From Prorocentrum cordatum (Eukaryota; Sar; Dinophyceae; Prorocentrales; Prorocentraceae), in contig CAUYUJ010001758.1 of NCBI GenBank assembly GCA_963575745.1, forward strand, positions 522,560 through 586,559: a DNA stretch of 64,000 bases, read 5' to 3'. Under the pieces are notes generated by a model, which was given only the letters and a program-made list of their open reading frames with translations, searched no databases and had not been told where the DNA came from. Positions within the stretch are counted from its first letter, which is position 1. Each line of letters starts with the position of its first letter. The position numbers and the translations under genes are program-made. This document shows, one piece after another, positions 21,003-31,990 of the stretch.

Positions 21003-21439
21003 TCCTGGGGTCCGAGAAAGCGCCCCCAGAGGGACGGAGCCGACCCGCTGGCCGAGAAAGCCCACCGCCCGTCCAGGGCGACGACAGCTACGCAGAGTGG
21101 AGACCCATGCCCAGCAACACCCTGCTTGCCTCCAGGGTGCCTTGGGTTTCTTGGGTATCGATGGTTCTGAGACGGAAAGCGTGGCGTTCCCACCCCACAA
21201 ATTATGCTACCGGAATTCCCCACATCAGGCTGAGGCGGGACCCCCGCTGAGGACACCCATTTGCATGCGGCGCTCCCTCCAGTGCAAGTGGCCCCTGGAG
21301 GTGTGAATACGAAAAGTGTCACATGTTACGGCATTATGCTTCGACGTCGTCGTCCACTTCGTCGGACTCCTCCTCGACGTGATGGTCATAAGCATGATCG
21401 AAAATTTCGTGTTGCTCCCTGTTCAACTCATGAGCAACA
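21003..21439. other. No gene seen; dispersed module
   Basis: About 21,110-21,210 resembles 15,560-15,640 (CCAGGGTGCCTTGGG, ATCGATGG). Nothing else recognised. Confidence 0.5.
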
Positions 21440-21819
21440 TGAGCATCATCATGGTCATCAGTATCATCATCTGTGGCATCATCATCGGCGTGAGCATCGT
21501 CATCTTCTGCAGCATCACAGCATCATCGTCGTCGTCATCAGCATCATCATCAGCATCATCATCGTCGTCGCTATGATGATTATGATCCTCCTCATCATCC
21601 TCTCCACGACCAGCGTCATCGACACCGTCAGCATGAGCACCAGCATCATCAACCGTTTCGTTGTTACTAGCAGCATCGTCATCGTCATCGTGACTATTAT
21701 CGTTATCGTCGTCGGCTTGCTCTTTCTGCGTGGTGTCTGGCAGAATCGTGCACTTCCCCCCTCCTCTTCCTACTCGTCCTCCTCCTCGTTCTCCTCATCC
21801 TCCACCTCCTCCTCCTCCC
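21440..21819. repeat. (ATC/GTC)n and (CTC)n arrays
   Basis: ATC- and TCG-type triplets at about 21,440-21,720, then CTC repeats at about 21,757-21,818 that abut the spliced-leader copy directly. Confidence 0.9.
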
Positions 21820-21840
21820 CCGTAGCCATTTTGGCTCAAG
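21820..21840 (+). other. Dinoflagellate spliced-leader (DinoSL) core, exact copy
   Basis: The 21 nt starting CCGTAGCCATTTT and ending GGCTCAAG match the known DinoSL core without a mismatch. The base before it is C, whereas the first DinoSL base is A, G or T, so the copy starts at the second SL base and then joins a CTC array. It lies 134 nt upstream of the first ATG of the retrotransposon. Spliced-leader RNA genes would continue with a donor GT after the core; here the next bases are GGTGGGG, so a relic acquired by reverse transcription of a trans-spliced mRNA is the better reading. Confidence 0.93.
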
Positions 21841-21973
21841 GGTGGGGTTAAGCCCATCCTTAACTTCCCAACCTCCGCTCGAGCAGCAACAGGTGCATGC
21901 GCCCCGCGCGCCCCCGCGGCCCCCCTGGCCTCACAGTTTTGGTGGTGAAGTTTCTTCATCTCGTGTGTCAGCC

Positions 21974-23428
21974 ATGGCAGACGAGCGCGCCTTCCATCAG
22001 TGCAGTAACCCGCAGTGCTCAGGATGGATCTGGGCAAATCGGCGGGCACAATTTTGTGGGGACTGTGGGTCCTCTTTCGGCAGGGCAGCTCGTTTTGCAG
22101 ATCCGCTACGCCGCCCAGCCCCCAAAGCCAAACCGGAGGCCAAGCCCCACGCCCGTGCCCCCCCAGGCCAAGGGCGTTGGGGCAGGCGCTCTGGCAGCCG
22201 CCCTCCCCCCCCTGCAGGCGTTGGGGGAGGGAGTGGGGGGCGCCAGCAATCAGCCCCCCCAGCAGCGGCAGCGGCAGCAGACGGAGGAGGAGGAGGAGGA
22301 GGAGGCCCAGCAGCCTCGGCTGCTGCCAACAGCAGCCCTGATGCTGTCACCTTCGCCCAGGACCACCTCTCATTCCTCCGTCGTTCAGGACTCGACCAGG
22401 AGCACCCCCTCATCAAGTCAAGGCAGCTACCCAGGAGCTTCAGCAAGCCAAACGGGCGGCTTTGGCATCGAGGAGCCTGGGGGAGCAAACTAAGAGCCTG
22501 GTTGATCAGTTGGATGCCCAACGGAAAAAGAGAGCCAATTTGGACGCCAGTAATAAGAAGTTGTTGGAACAAGTTGCCCAGTTGCTCGAGCAACATTCAA
22601 AGGGCGAACAAGAGTTCAACAAGTGCGAACAGGAGATCACGGCTCTCCAGGCTCAGCTTACTGTCGCGAGGAATGCAGCAGCAGCAGAGCTTTCAGCGCA
22701 GCAAGGAGTTGTTTCCTTTGTTCAGTCTCACCTCCCCACTCTCCCTGGGTATCAGCCTACACAGGTCCTTCAGGATGCTATGGGGGTTATGGTGCGAGAG
22801 CTGGAGCAGGCCAGGCAGTTGCAGCAGAACGCAGCAACAGCCGCAGCAGCCCCAGCAGCACGGCCAGGAGGAGGAGCAGGCGGAGGAGGAGCCCCAGGAG
22901 GAGGAGCGGCAGAGACGGCAGCAGGGGCGGACGGAGCACAGCGGAGAGCGCCTCCCGCCGCGCCCGCCGCGCCCGCCGCCCCCGCGGCGCCCCGCGCCGG
23001 CGTTCCTCCGCCCGCCGAGCCTCCACCCGAGGGGGCAAACGCGGCAGGGGGGGCGGAGGGGCAGGGAGCGCCAGAGGAAGGCCGAGGAGCAGCAGGAGGA
23101 CAGCAGCCGCAGCAGCAGCAGAAGCCTCAGCCTCCCCTTCCAACCTCAGCAGCCTCCGCCCCAGCAGTCAGCAGCAGCGGCAGCCCCAGCAGTGGCAGCA
23201 GTCAGCGGCGGTAACGGTGACGGACTTAATGGCCCTATTCCAGATTCCCCAGCTGAGATGGCTGAGCTCATGGATCAGGCCGATGCCACTAAGAAGCGGA
23301 GCCTGGCAGCTCACCTTGAAAAGCTGGTCCAAAGCATGGAGGGCAAGTCCGATGATGACGAGGCCATCCTCAAGAGACTTCGAGTGCATCGTGATGCACT
23401 TCAGTCGGCTGGCCCGTCAGGTGGGTAA
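21974..23428 (+). pseudogene. Retrotransposon ORF1-like: zinc ribbon plus coiled coil
   Basis: Starts MADERAFHQCSNPQCSGWIW. Two CxxC-type pairs within the first 50 residues (CSNPQC and later CGDC) form a zinc ribbon. About 22,400-22,430 the sense shifts to another frame, which carries a heptad-rich coiled coil (QTKSLVDQLDAQRKKRANLD) to about 22,700, then an Ala/Gly/Pro/Gln-rich low-complexity stretch. Near 23,200 sense returns to the first frame (DSPAEMAELMDQADATKKRS) and ends at TAA 23,426-23,428. The probable role is nucleic-acid binding in the element's RNP. The overlap of this stop with the next frame could be a natural ORF1/ORF2 junction rather than damage. Confidence 0.75.
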
Positions 23429-24940
23429 TACTAGCCTCAAGGTTGTGACCATAAACGGCAGCTGCTGGAGGGCAGTAAAAGATGTTGCCATCTCTCCTTT
23501 TGCAGGACCCGTCGGCATTGTGCTAGCGCAAGAAGTGCGCCTCTGGCAACCAGAGGCAACAACATCGGCTACTACATGGGCCAGCTCTCAGGGCTGGCAT
23601 GCTATCGCGACGCCAGCTCGCCTGACAGACCAAGAGCGCCCCTCGGAGGGCACCGCGATCTTGATTCGAGCAGGTCTTGACTTAGGTGTTCGTTTTTCTA
23701 CACACTACCTCATCTTGAAAGTCCCCATCGCCTGACAGCAGTTGCTGTGGAGGCACCTGGATTAGGCCAGCTGGCAGTTGTTTCGATCTATCTCTATGAC
23801 TCGGAGGGGATGTCTCAGGAAATGCCCAGTTGCTAGCAGCAGCGGGAGAGATCCAGCAGCAGTGCCAGATGCCGATGATGATGGGAGGCGACTTTAACCT
23901 TACTCCGACCACCTTGTTGCAGTCAGAATTTGTGGTGAGAGCGACAGTTCGGATTCATAGTACTGCTAAGCCCACGAATGTTGCCAAGACGAGCAGGTCG
24001 ATCTTGGATTATTTTCTGGTGTCAGAAGCCTTGGATGACAGAGCGGTGGAGACCAGCATCCTCGAATGCCCCCTGACCCCGCATAGAGTAGTGCAGTTGG
24101 AACTGAAAAGTGGGCAGTATTTTATTCCAGTATTGCAGCAGCCTCAGCAGCTCCCCCGCAGCTTCCCCTTCGGCCCTCTCCTGCAGCAGCTTCCTTGGAC
24201 GGCAGCGACGGCAGCGATGAGGAAGGCGGAGGAGATGTTTTTCACAGAGGAAGGCGAGGTGGTCAAGCACAGCATAGCAACCAAGCAAGCAGCCCTGGAT
24301 GCAGCGTATCAGGCCCTGGTCCAGGACATGGAGCAGGCAATTGCTAGGAGCACGGATACGCAACTTCGTCAACCGTCTCTTCGCGGCAAACCTCCTACGG
24401 TGAAATGGGTCCCCGCCACGGCCTTCCAGAAGAAGCACCAGAAGTCTTGGGTTTGGGGCTCCCTGGCGAAACCACTGATCTGGCTCAGGGGCAAAGCGCA
24501 GGAAACTAGAGCCTTCTTCGCGGGCAAGTGCAACGAGATTCGGAACCAAGATCCGCATCACCAGGTCACGCCGCAACGAAAATGTCACGAATTTCGGTGT
24601 CCAGAAGGTGTGACCAGCATTTCCAGATATGACGTCAACTGGGCCTTAGAAGAGGTTCAGTCCCCGCCCCAGCAGTTCAGCAACTCTGGGTCACTCCAGC
24701 AGGCCCTGGATACGTTTAGGAACCTCCTGCTGGCCATCGGTCTGGACAGCCAGGCCGGGTGCCTCAACGCCGAGTTGGTCGATCGCATGTTCGTTGATTT
24801 CTTAGATGAGCTGGAGAGTAGCATCAGCCAGGAGGAGAGGCAGAGCGCCAGCGACAGCAACAAGCAGTGGAGGGACTGGGTGGCCGAGGCCATGCAAGGA
24901 GGAGCGGGTAAAGCACACACCTACTCTCGCAGTTCCCCCC
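23429..24940 (+). pseudogene. Retrotransposon EEP endonuclease and linker
   Basis: N-terminal blocks are VVTINGSCW (Asn region) and VLAQEVRLW (catalytic Glu, about 23,533). After a frame change near 23,735 the text continues LGQLAVVSIYLYDSEG, and after another near 23,815 it carries MGGDFNLTP (about 23,881), ILDYFLVS (about 24,001) and LTPHRVVQLEL (about 24,066, the usual SDH block here TPH). These are the ordered motifs of AP-endonuclease-like domains that nick target DNA for target-primed reverse transcription. A long linker runs to the C-rich run at about 24,939-24,951, where the frame changes into the reverse transcriptase. The final His block is atypical. Confidence 0.82.
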
Positions 24941-24949
24941 CCCCCCCCT

Positions 24950-27560
24950 GGCAGCCGCAGGCAGTTAGGCATGGAGGCAGGGAGGCCCAGTCACCTGCTG
25001 CAGGCTGAGGCAGGTAGGTTGCAGGAGCTGTGGCAGTCCTTATCTCACGAAGGCCCACTGTTTCAGGGAGCCCCAGATGAAGAGCCGCCGTCACCACTAC
25101 AGCCTCAGCAGATCCTTGCAGCTGCCAAAACCTTCCCCAAGACCACAGGGATGACTTGGGACGGTTTTCACCCAGTGCACTTCAAAATGATTGGCCAAGT
25201 TGGGCTGGAGCTAATGGCTACCCTGTTCAAACTCGTGGAGGCCCTGGGGACCTTTCCCACTCCGCTGCGCGCTGTTCTGACGGTGATCATTCCGAAGCAC
25301 AAGAAGACAGGCAGCCAGCCCCAGTACAGAGGTATAGGCATGCTCCCCAGCCCTTACAGGTTATGGGCACGCGCTAGGCAGCACGTGGCCAAGTCTTGGG
25401 AACAGAACCACAAGAGAGGGTTTTTGTGCCACCAATCGGGCAGGTCCATTTGTGAACTAGTCTATATGCAGGCCTTAAGTGCAGAAAGAGGACAGTACGT
25501 CAACCCCGTTATGCACACGGGCACGATCATGTGGGATTTAAGCAACTTTTACGAGCATGTGGACAGAGAGGACCTGTACCAGAAAGCGCTCCACAACAAG
25601 TTCAGCACCCACATTTTATCGGTCATTATCAATCAGCATAAGTCTAGAAGGTTAGTGTCGTTCTCGTCTATGGTCACCGACGTGGGCTACACCACCAGGG
25701 GCATCCCAGCAGGCGACAGCTTCGCCACTTACCTCGTTCAAATTTATTGCATCAACGAACTAGACGCCTGGCAGTCTCAGCACAGTATGGTGCAGCTGAG
25801 CGTCTTCATCGACGACTTCCTCCAGCAAGCTCAAAGCAGTTCTATGCTGACGGTGCTGACAAACCTGACAGATGCAGCCCATGACATGCGACAGGTGATC
25901 GAGTTAGACCTACAGTGCTCTGTGGCCGATCACAAATCAGTAGTCCTTGCGTCTTCCGAGAAGTTGCAGTTGCAGATAGTCAAGGCCCTTGGAACCAAAG
26001 GCGGACAGGCACTAGACTCGGCAGCCAACTTAGGCATCGACTACAGCGCTGGGCGCAGCAGAATGTACAAGAAGTACAGGCCTACAGCAATAGGACGGCA
26101 CGCAAAGCTGCGCAAGCGCCTCTTCAAACTCAACAGCCTTCGAGAAGGAGGGGCTAACATCAGTAAGCTGTACTCAGGTGGGTTGCAGCAGGCAGGATAC
26201 TACGGGACGGAGGTAGTAGGAGCGGATGACGGAGAAGTGAGGGCTATTCAAACCACGTTTTTAAAAGCATGCGGCCCAAGATGCACCACCAGGTCTCGCT
26301 CCCTCAGCCTCCTTCTCCTCAACGACCCCACCTGGAAGGTAGCATGTGGCCCATGCCTGACGTGGGCAAAAATTGTTTGGAGGGCAGCAACAACCAATGC
26401 AGGAGGCTGGACATTGCCTCAGCTGCGCGATTTGGTGGAGCCAATTTTAAAAGCACCCCCTAAGAGATGGACAGAGTCCCGGGGCCCTTTCGGAGCTTGT
26501 CTGTTGTCTCTCGGAAGGATTGGGTGGAAAGCGGTAAGCCCTTTTAAGTACCAAGATAAGGACGGCAGGACCTATATCCTCACCTCCGTGTCGCCCGCGC
26601 TCCTCTCCGCAGCGCTACAGAGAGCCTGGAGGGACAGGCTGGTGGAGCAAGCGAGCCAGCGACTGGGATGGGTGGAGGATCAGGTCTGCGTCTCTGCTGC
26701 CCTTTCCATCCTCCACTCCCCCTCTCGCCCTCCGCGCGAGCGCTCCATCCTCCTCGCCTTCCTTTCCCAAAGCATATGGACCAAGTATGGTCTCAGCGAG
26801 GCAGGCTACGAAGTAGATACGAAATGCCCATGCGGGCACCAGCATGATAGTATGTACCATCGGTTGTTTGAATGTGTGCTTTCAGCTGCGGACCGCAGCG
26901 AAGACTTAAGCTTTGAAGATATAGAGACTCTCAAGACTGCCGATTGGGCTCACTTGCAGGCCGGCCTAGGAGTTAAGGATACCTTCGACAACCAGGCTCC
27001 GCCAGGGCTTGGTCTGGAGGAAGCGACGCTGTGGGCGGTTGACCCTCATGCCACCCCAGCCCAAGCCCTGCAAGGTGAGCTGTACCTTGACGGCTCCTGT
27101 TTTAAAGACGGTCCCCAAAGTCACCATCGAGCTGGATGGGCCGCTGTAGCTCTCGACCCCATCTCGGGCGAAGCCCAAGCGGCCCTCGCGGGGCCAGTGG
27201 GACGCGAGCTTCCGCAAACGTCGCCTGCCGCCGAATATCTTGCGGCGCTCGCGGCTGTTAGATACGGCAGCAACATCACGTCTCTTGTTGCTGACTACTC
27301 GGGCACGTGCAAGCTGCGCGACCCAACATTGTCCCATAGGAATTTCTACGCTGGGATTAAGCTGTTAATTAAAGGTAGTCCAGGCTGGCATCGAGACCTC
27401 AGCCTAATTAAGGTCAAGGCGCACCAAGACTTAGACAGTCTGGAACGCCACACCGACGAATGGAGGAAGGCCGCAGGCAATGCCGAGGCGGACAAATGGG
27501 CGAAGTGGGCTGCCAACGAGCTGGCCAAACCCTCACCCGCCGAAGCGCAGATAAGTGAAT
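24950..27560 (+). pseudogene. Retrotransposon reverse transcriptase and RNase H
   Basis: One long open frame. RT blocks in order: TWDGFHPVHFK (about 25,155), LTVIIPKHKK, the palm Asp block IMWDLSNFYEHVD (about 25,530), RGIPAGDSFATYL (about 25,696) and the catalytic block VFIDDFL (about 25,802; FIDD in place of the common YADD). A thumb/connection region with a CPCGHQHDSMYHRLFEC zinc-like motif follows (about 26,825). RNase H then carries YLDGSCF (27,082), AAEYLAAL (27,229), VADYSG (27,289) and GNAEADKWAKWA (27,478), giving the expected D-E-D-D set. This segment keeps its catalytic residues, unlike the flanking frame-broken parts. Confidence 0.88.
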
Positions 27561-28036
27561 ACAGGTTTAAACTTTTGCAAGCAAGTCAAATTCCCCTCCT
27601 GTGGGGGCCGCCGCCGCCCCAGGCTCCAAGCCCGTGCCTCCTCCCCCCCGTCCTCCCGCTGCGTCTCGGGGTGCTGGGGGCCTCCTTGTGCACGATTGGG
27701 TCTGGAGTCTGGGAGGCTGGGTGTGCAAGCTTTGTAAAACCCGAGCCTTGACGGACCATAGTAAAGAATCGAGGCTCAGTGAGAAGTGCACTGGCAGTTC
27801 TCCTTTGAAGACTCTCGCTGCAGACAGCCACGGCCACAAGCTGGTGGTTGCAGATTCTGCAACAGGAGAGAACTTTATCATTGCTTGTCAGATGTGCGGG
27901 GGCTTATGCTGTGTCGAACCCACGTAACTTGACCTCTCCGTGCCCTGCGCATTTTGCTGAGAGTCAGAACCGTGGAGCCCGATATGCATGGCAGCAGATC
28001 TGCAACGGCAGACATCCCAAGAAGTCGGGAGTATAG
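27561..28036 (+). pseudogene. Retrotransposon C-terminal Cys/His region
   Basis: Near 27,600 the sense moves to another frame, with WVCKLCKTRA (about 27,718), KCTG, a GHKLVV segment and IIACQMCGGLC (about 27,876). After a further change it ends NLTSPCPAHFAESQNRG and stops at TAG 28,034-28,036. The Cys and His spacing suggests a zinc-binding tail for RNA or DNA contact. This is inference from spacing only. Confidence 0.6.
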
Positions 28037-28306
28037 CTGAATGGTGTTATCCCTCTTGACCAGCTTATGCTCTCTTTAGCTGAGGAGCAGGAGCGGGAGG
28101 CGGAGGTGGGGCAGGAGCAGGAGGGATGAGCTTTCCTGCCGCCCGCCCGCCGCGGCCGCCAACAGCAGGCGCGCCGCTCCCGCGCGCGCCCCCCCCTTGC
28201 AAAGGGTAGTGGGGCAGCGTAGCAGAGACACAGACACTGCTAAGGTTTTGGGTTGGGTCGGTTCGGCCAACCTGCAGCTTTCCTTCCTTTTTACTGCGTG
28301 CTACAC
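28037..28306. other. Unique flank, no gene seen
   Basis: Downstream flank of the retrotransposon; it may include its 3' UTR. No poly(A) tract is present. Confidence 0.5.
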
Positions 28307-28415
28307 CTCCTCCTCATCCTCCTCCTCCTCCTCCTCGTCCCTCGTCCTCCTCCTCCTCCTCCTCCTCCTCCTCCTCCTCCTCCTCCTCCTCCTCCTCCTC
28401 CTCCTCCTCCTCCTC
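28307..28415. repeat. (CTC)n triplet array
   Basis: CTC repeats interrupted once by GTCCCTCGT. Confidence 0.95.
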
Positions 28416-28424
28416 TCATGGCCA

Positions 28425-28760
28425 TGGCACGAAACCTGATACATCACATGGTATGCGAATACTGTCCTCCTTCAGGCGGGGCCTCCCTGGAGGGGTGGGA
28501 GGGGCGGTGGGAGGGGCACGAAACTTGATAAATCATATGGTATGCGAATACTGTCCTCGCTCAGGCGGGGCCTCCGTGGAGGGGTGGGAGGGGCACGTAA
28601 CCTCGTAAATCACATGGTATCCGAATACTGTCCTCGCTCAGGCGGGGCCTCTCTGGAGGGGTGGGAAGGGCGGTGGGAGGGGCACGACACCTGATAAATC
28701 ATATGGTCTGCGAGTACCCTTGTCGCTCAGGCGGGGCCTGCCTGCAGGGTGGGAGGGGTG
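28425..28760. repeat. About 90-bp tandem minisatellite
   Basis: Four diverged units, each with CATATGGTATGCGAATACTG, CTCAGGCGGGGCCTC and GGAGGGGTGGGAGGGGC. Confidence 0.9.
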
Positions 28761-29337
28761 CGAAATCATATAATATGGCGTTGCATGATATCTTATGGTT
28801 TTGTATGGTATGGTATGGTATGTATGCTTGTGCGATGGCATGTGGAACAGGAAGCGGGAGAAGGAAAAGGAGAGGGTGTTCTTGGAAAACAAGAACCCTC
28901 CTCAGGACGTGGGGAATAAATGGACGTCCTGGGGTCTCCGGGTTGGGTTTCTTGTGGAAGCTCTCTTGTGGACCGGCCTTCACTGTACATATCCACTGCT
29001 CCCTGGCCAGACTCACCCTGAGCCCGGCAGCGGGGTACGCGTCACGCTTTTTTGGTTTGGCCTCCTTCGTCGTGTTCGTCGTCGTCGCCGCCGCCGCCGT
29101 CGTGGTTGTCGTTGTCGTCGTCGTCTCACTTTTTTGGCCTGGCTGGGTTCAGGATGGGCTCGGCCAGGGAGCCGTGGAGATGTATAGATCTCGTCGCCCG
29201 AGGCCGTCGGAGCTCTGGGTGTAGCGTCAGGCGCCGTGAAGAGAACGAAAGATGCTTCCGCTCCGTTCTGGGCCCCAGGGCTCTCTCACAGACCGATGCG
29301 ACCCGTTTAGGGGGAGGCACAGACGGTGGTCTCCAGG
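28761..29337. other. No gene seen; dispersed module
   Basis: About 28,905-29,010 (AAATGGACGTCCTGGGGTCT, TTTCTTGTGGAAGC) matches 15,640-15,700. A short GTC array lies at 29,066-29,128. Nothing else recognised. Confidence 0.55.
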
Positions 29338-29345
29338 GTCTGGTC

Positions 29346-29489
29346 TTGAGTCCCTTACAGGAAAGATATTCAAAGTCAAAAATAGTATGGTGACGATTTT
29401 CCGCGCTTTGGGGACTATCTTTGAGCATGTTCTGACTACTTGTTAGTTCTCCTCCATAATCCGCCTGTAGGAGGACGTGCCCGACCTAA
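29346..29489. mobile_element. TIR element family 6, copy 3
   Basis: The right end in complement is TTAGGTCGGGCACGTCC. The left end TTGAGTCCCTTACAGG is degenerate. GTCTGGTC flanks both sides (about 29,338-29,345 and 29,490-29,497), an exact 8-bp target duplication. The interior shares CAAAAATAGTATGGTGACGA with the 8,117 copy. Confidence 0.8.
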
Positions 29490-29682
29490 GTCTGGTCGCG
29501 TGCTCATCATGTTGTGATGCCTTCGCGGCGTTGGATGCCAGGAGCGGTGCAGCATGAAGCTGTCCAAGGTGGGCATTGTGTTGCCACGCGGGCGGCGACG
29601 GCCTTGGCACGCTCGTGGCGCAAACGCGGTCGCACGCGCCCTCGCACGGGCGCTCCTCACGGCGAGAAGCGTCATGCCATGA

Positions 29683-29833
29683 AAGCTCTCTCTCTCTCTC
29701 GCGCTCTCTCTCTCTCTCGTTCTCTCTCCCCCCTTTCTCTCTCACTCACGCGCTCTCTCTCTCTCTCTCTCTATCGCTCTCTCACCTCTCTCACCTCTCT
29801 CACCTCTCTCACCTCTCTCCTCTCTCTCTCTCT

Positions 29834-29876
<43 letters not shown>

Positions 29877-29878
29877 TC
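29683..29878. repeat. (CT)n array
   Basis: CTCTCT with CACCTCT and CGC interruptions. Confidence 0.95.
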
Positions 29879-30119
29879 CCCCATCGACCTCCGTGGGCGT
29901 CGGGGAGCTCCGAGGAAACCATCCGTCCCTCGCTCTCTCTCTCTCCCGCCCGGCCCCCCCTCCCAGAGCACGGCCTGCCCTCCGACCTCTCCCCTTGGGG
30001 CGCCTTCTCGTGGCCAGCGGACCTCTTTCGGAGGAGGCACGTCCCGGCCGCGGCGGCGACGGCGCCCACGGCAGGGCTCCCCGCCCCCCCAGGGGGGCGA
30101 AGAGCACCAGAAGTTTATG
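29879..30119. other. No gene seen
   Basis: GC-rich spacer between two arrays. Confidence 0.5.
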
Positions 30120-30440
30120 TGCGAGCCTCCAGCCTCCATCCTCGATCCTCGATCCTCGATCTTGCTCGATCCTCGAGCCTCCTCCCCCTCCCCCCCTCTG
30201 ATTCCCCTCCCCCTCTCCTCCCCGCCTCCCTGGGCTCCCCTTCCCCCTCTTCCTCGATCCTCGAATCTCCTCCCTCTCTTCTCCTCGATCCTCGATCCTC
30301 CTCGATTCTCCTCGACCCTCCTCGACCCTCGATCCTCCTCGATCCTCCTCGATCCTCCTCGATCCTCCTCGATCCTCGATCCTCCTCGATTCTCTTTCTC
30401 TCGACCCTCGACCCTCGATCCTCGATCCTCGATGCTCCTC
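30120..30440. repeat. TCGATCCTCC tandem repeat
   Basis: Irregular CTCGATCCT units; in the frames they give repeated Leu-Asp-Pro-Arg/Ser words that imitate a protein repeat. Confidence 0.9.
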
Positions 30441-30629
30441 TCCACCTCCGTCTCCCCCCTCTCCCGGCCCGCGCGGTGGAGAGGCCTCGTGGCCCCCGTC
30501 GCCACGGGCGCCCGCCGGCCCGGCGGCGCCCCGGGGGCCCTGGACGTCGCAGTCGCCCCGAGAGGAGGGGTGCCCGACGACGCAGGCGCCCGGGCAGAGG
30601 GCAAGCGGGGAGTGCGCGCGCACGGGAGT

Positions 30630-31260
30630 GCGTGCGTGCGTGCGTGCGTGCGTGCGTGTGTGCGTGCGTGCGTGTGTGCGTACGTGCGTGTGTGCGTACG
30701 TGCGTGTGTGCGTGTGTGCGTGCGTGCGTGCGCGTGCGTGCGTGCGTGCGTAGGTATGTGTGTGTGTGTGTGTGGGTGTGTCTGTCTGTCTGTGTGTGCG
30801 CGCGTGTGCTGTTGTTGCTGGTGCACGCAGGAACAGGGACCTCGCATCCTCGCACCGTCTTCGTCCAGGCCCCGCGCCGACGCAAGTAATGCGGGCGGAG
30901 GTGCGCCGGTGGGACACGGTCCTCTGTGCGCGTGTGTGCGCATGTGTGCGTGTGTGCGTGTGTCCTACATATGCTGTTCCGCCAGCGCAGTCACTCTGCC
31001 CAGCCGCCGTCGCAAAAAGTTTGCGTGTGTGTGCGGGTGTGTGCGTGTGTGTGCGTGTGTGTGTGTGTGCGTGTATGTGTGCGTGCGTTTGTGCATGTGT
31101 GTGCCTGTGTGTGCTTGTGGATGTGTGGGTGTGCGTGTGTGCGTGTGTGCGTGTGTGCTTGTGTGTGTGCTTTTGCTTGTGTGCGTGTGTGCGTGCGTGC
31201 GTGCTGTGTGTGTGCTTGTGTGTGTGTCTGTGTGCGTGTGAGTGCGCTTGTGCGTTTGTC
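30630..31260. repeat. (GT)n / GTGC arrays
   Basis: Two GT-rich arrays (30,630-30,810 and 31,020-31,257) around a unique segment (30,811-31,015). The segment at about 30,835-30,930 (GGGACCTCGCATC, CGCGCCGACG) recurs at 58,135-58,245. Confidence 0.93.
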
Positions 31261-31494
31261 AAGCAGTGGCGAAGCGTCCTGGCCTGCCTATAGGCCCTCC
31301 AAATAATGTTCTGGTACTTTCTCTGTGGTTTGCACGAGATGATCTTAGGACATTTGTGGCTGGGACTGCCTTACTTCAGCACATCAGCTTTATGTGCTAA
31401 GAATATCGTTTTCGTTATTCGATCATCTTGCGGGGTCTAAGAACATACTGTGGTAGACCTATAGGAATGTTGGGACGGTCTGTCCCTGCTCAAG
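31261..31494. other. No gene seen
   Basis: Unique spacer between GT arrays. Confidence 0.5.
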
Positions 31495-31616
31495 GGTATG
31501 TGTGCGTGTGCGTGTGTAGTTGTGCGTGTGCGTGCGCGTGCGCGTGCGTGTGTGCGTGTGCGTGTACGTGTGCGAGTGCGTGTCCGTGTGCGTGTGCGTG
31601 TGCGTGTGTATGTGTG

Positions 31617-31655
<39 letters not shown>

Positions 31656-31764
31656 GTGTGTGTGTGTGTGCGTGTGCGTGTGCGCGTGCGTGGACGGGTG
31701 CGTGTGCATGTGCGTGTGCGTGTGGGTGTGGATGTGCGTGTGTGCGTGTGCGTGCGTGTGTGTA

Positions 31765-31811
<47 letters not shown>

Positions 31812-31990
31812 GTGTGTGTGTGTGTGTGCAGGTGTGTGTGTGTGTGTGCGTGGGCTTGTGTGTGTGTGCGTGCGTGCGTGTGTGCGTGTGTGCGTGTGTG
31901 CGGACGGGCGTGTGCGTGTGCGTGTGTGTGTGTGTTCGTGTGTTGCTGTTGGTGGTGGTGTTGTTGGTGTTGTTGGTGTAGTTGTTGAAT
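31495..31990. repeat. (GT)n array ending in TTG repeats
   Basis: GTGCGTGTGT-type repeats, then TTGTTGGTG units. Confidence 0.95.

Larger units (their letters stand above)
21820..28036 (+). mobile_element. Non-LTR retrotransposon copy with a spliced-leader 5' end
   Basis: The order of domains is 5'-spliced leader, short leader, Cys4 zinc ribbon, coiled coil and Gln/Pro-rich region, EEP endonuclease, reverse transcriptase, RNase H, C-terminal Cys/His region-3'. This is the architecture of LINE-like elements carrying an apurinic-type endonuclease and RNase H. The copy is close to full length, but its coding sense changes frame about eight times, so it is an inactive or poorly preserved copy. 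No poly(A) or obvious target duplication is seen. The 3' limit is taken at the last in-frame stop and may lie further downstream. Confidence 0.85.

Noticed and set aside
21820-21840. Reading the SL match as an SL RNA gene
   Set aside because: The core is followed by GGTGGGG and a retrotransposon leader rather than the SL RNA intron part, and preceded by a CTC array.
24022-24588. Minus-strand frame opposite the retrotransposon linker
   Set aside because: Antisense shadow of the plus-strand element; no domain.
29742-31262. Minus-strand frame of about 506 codons rich in His/Thr and Arg/Glu
   Set aside because: It is a read-through of the (GT)n, TCGATCC and (CT)n arrays; no unique domain and no codon-level signal.
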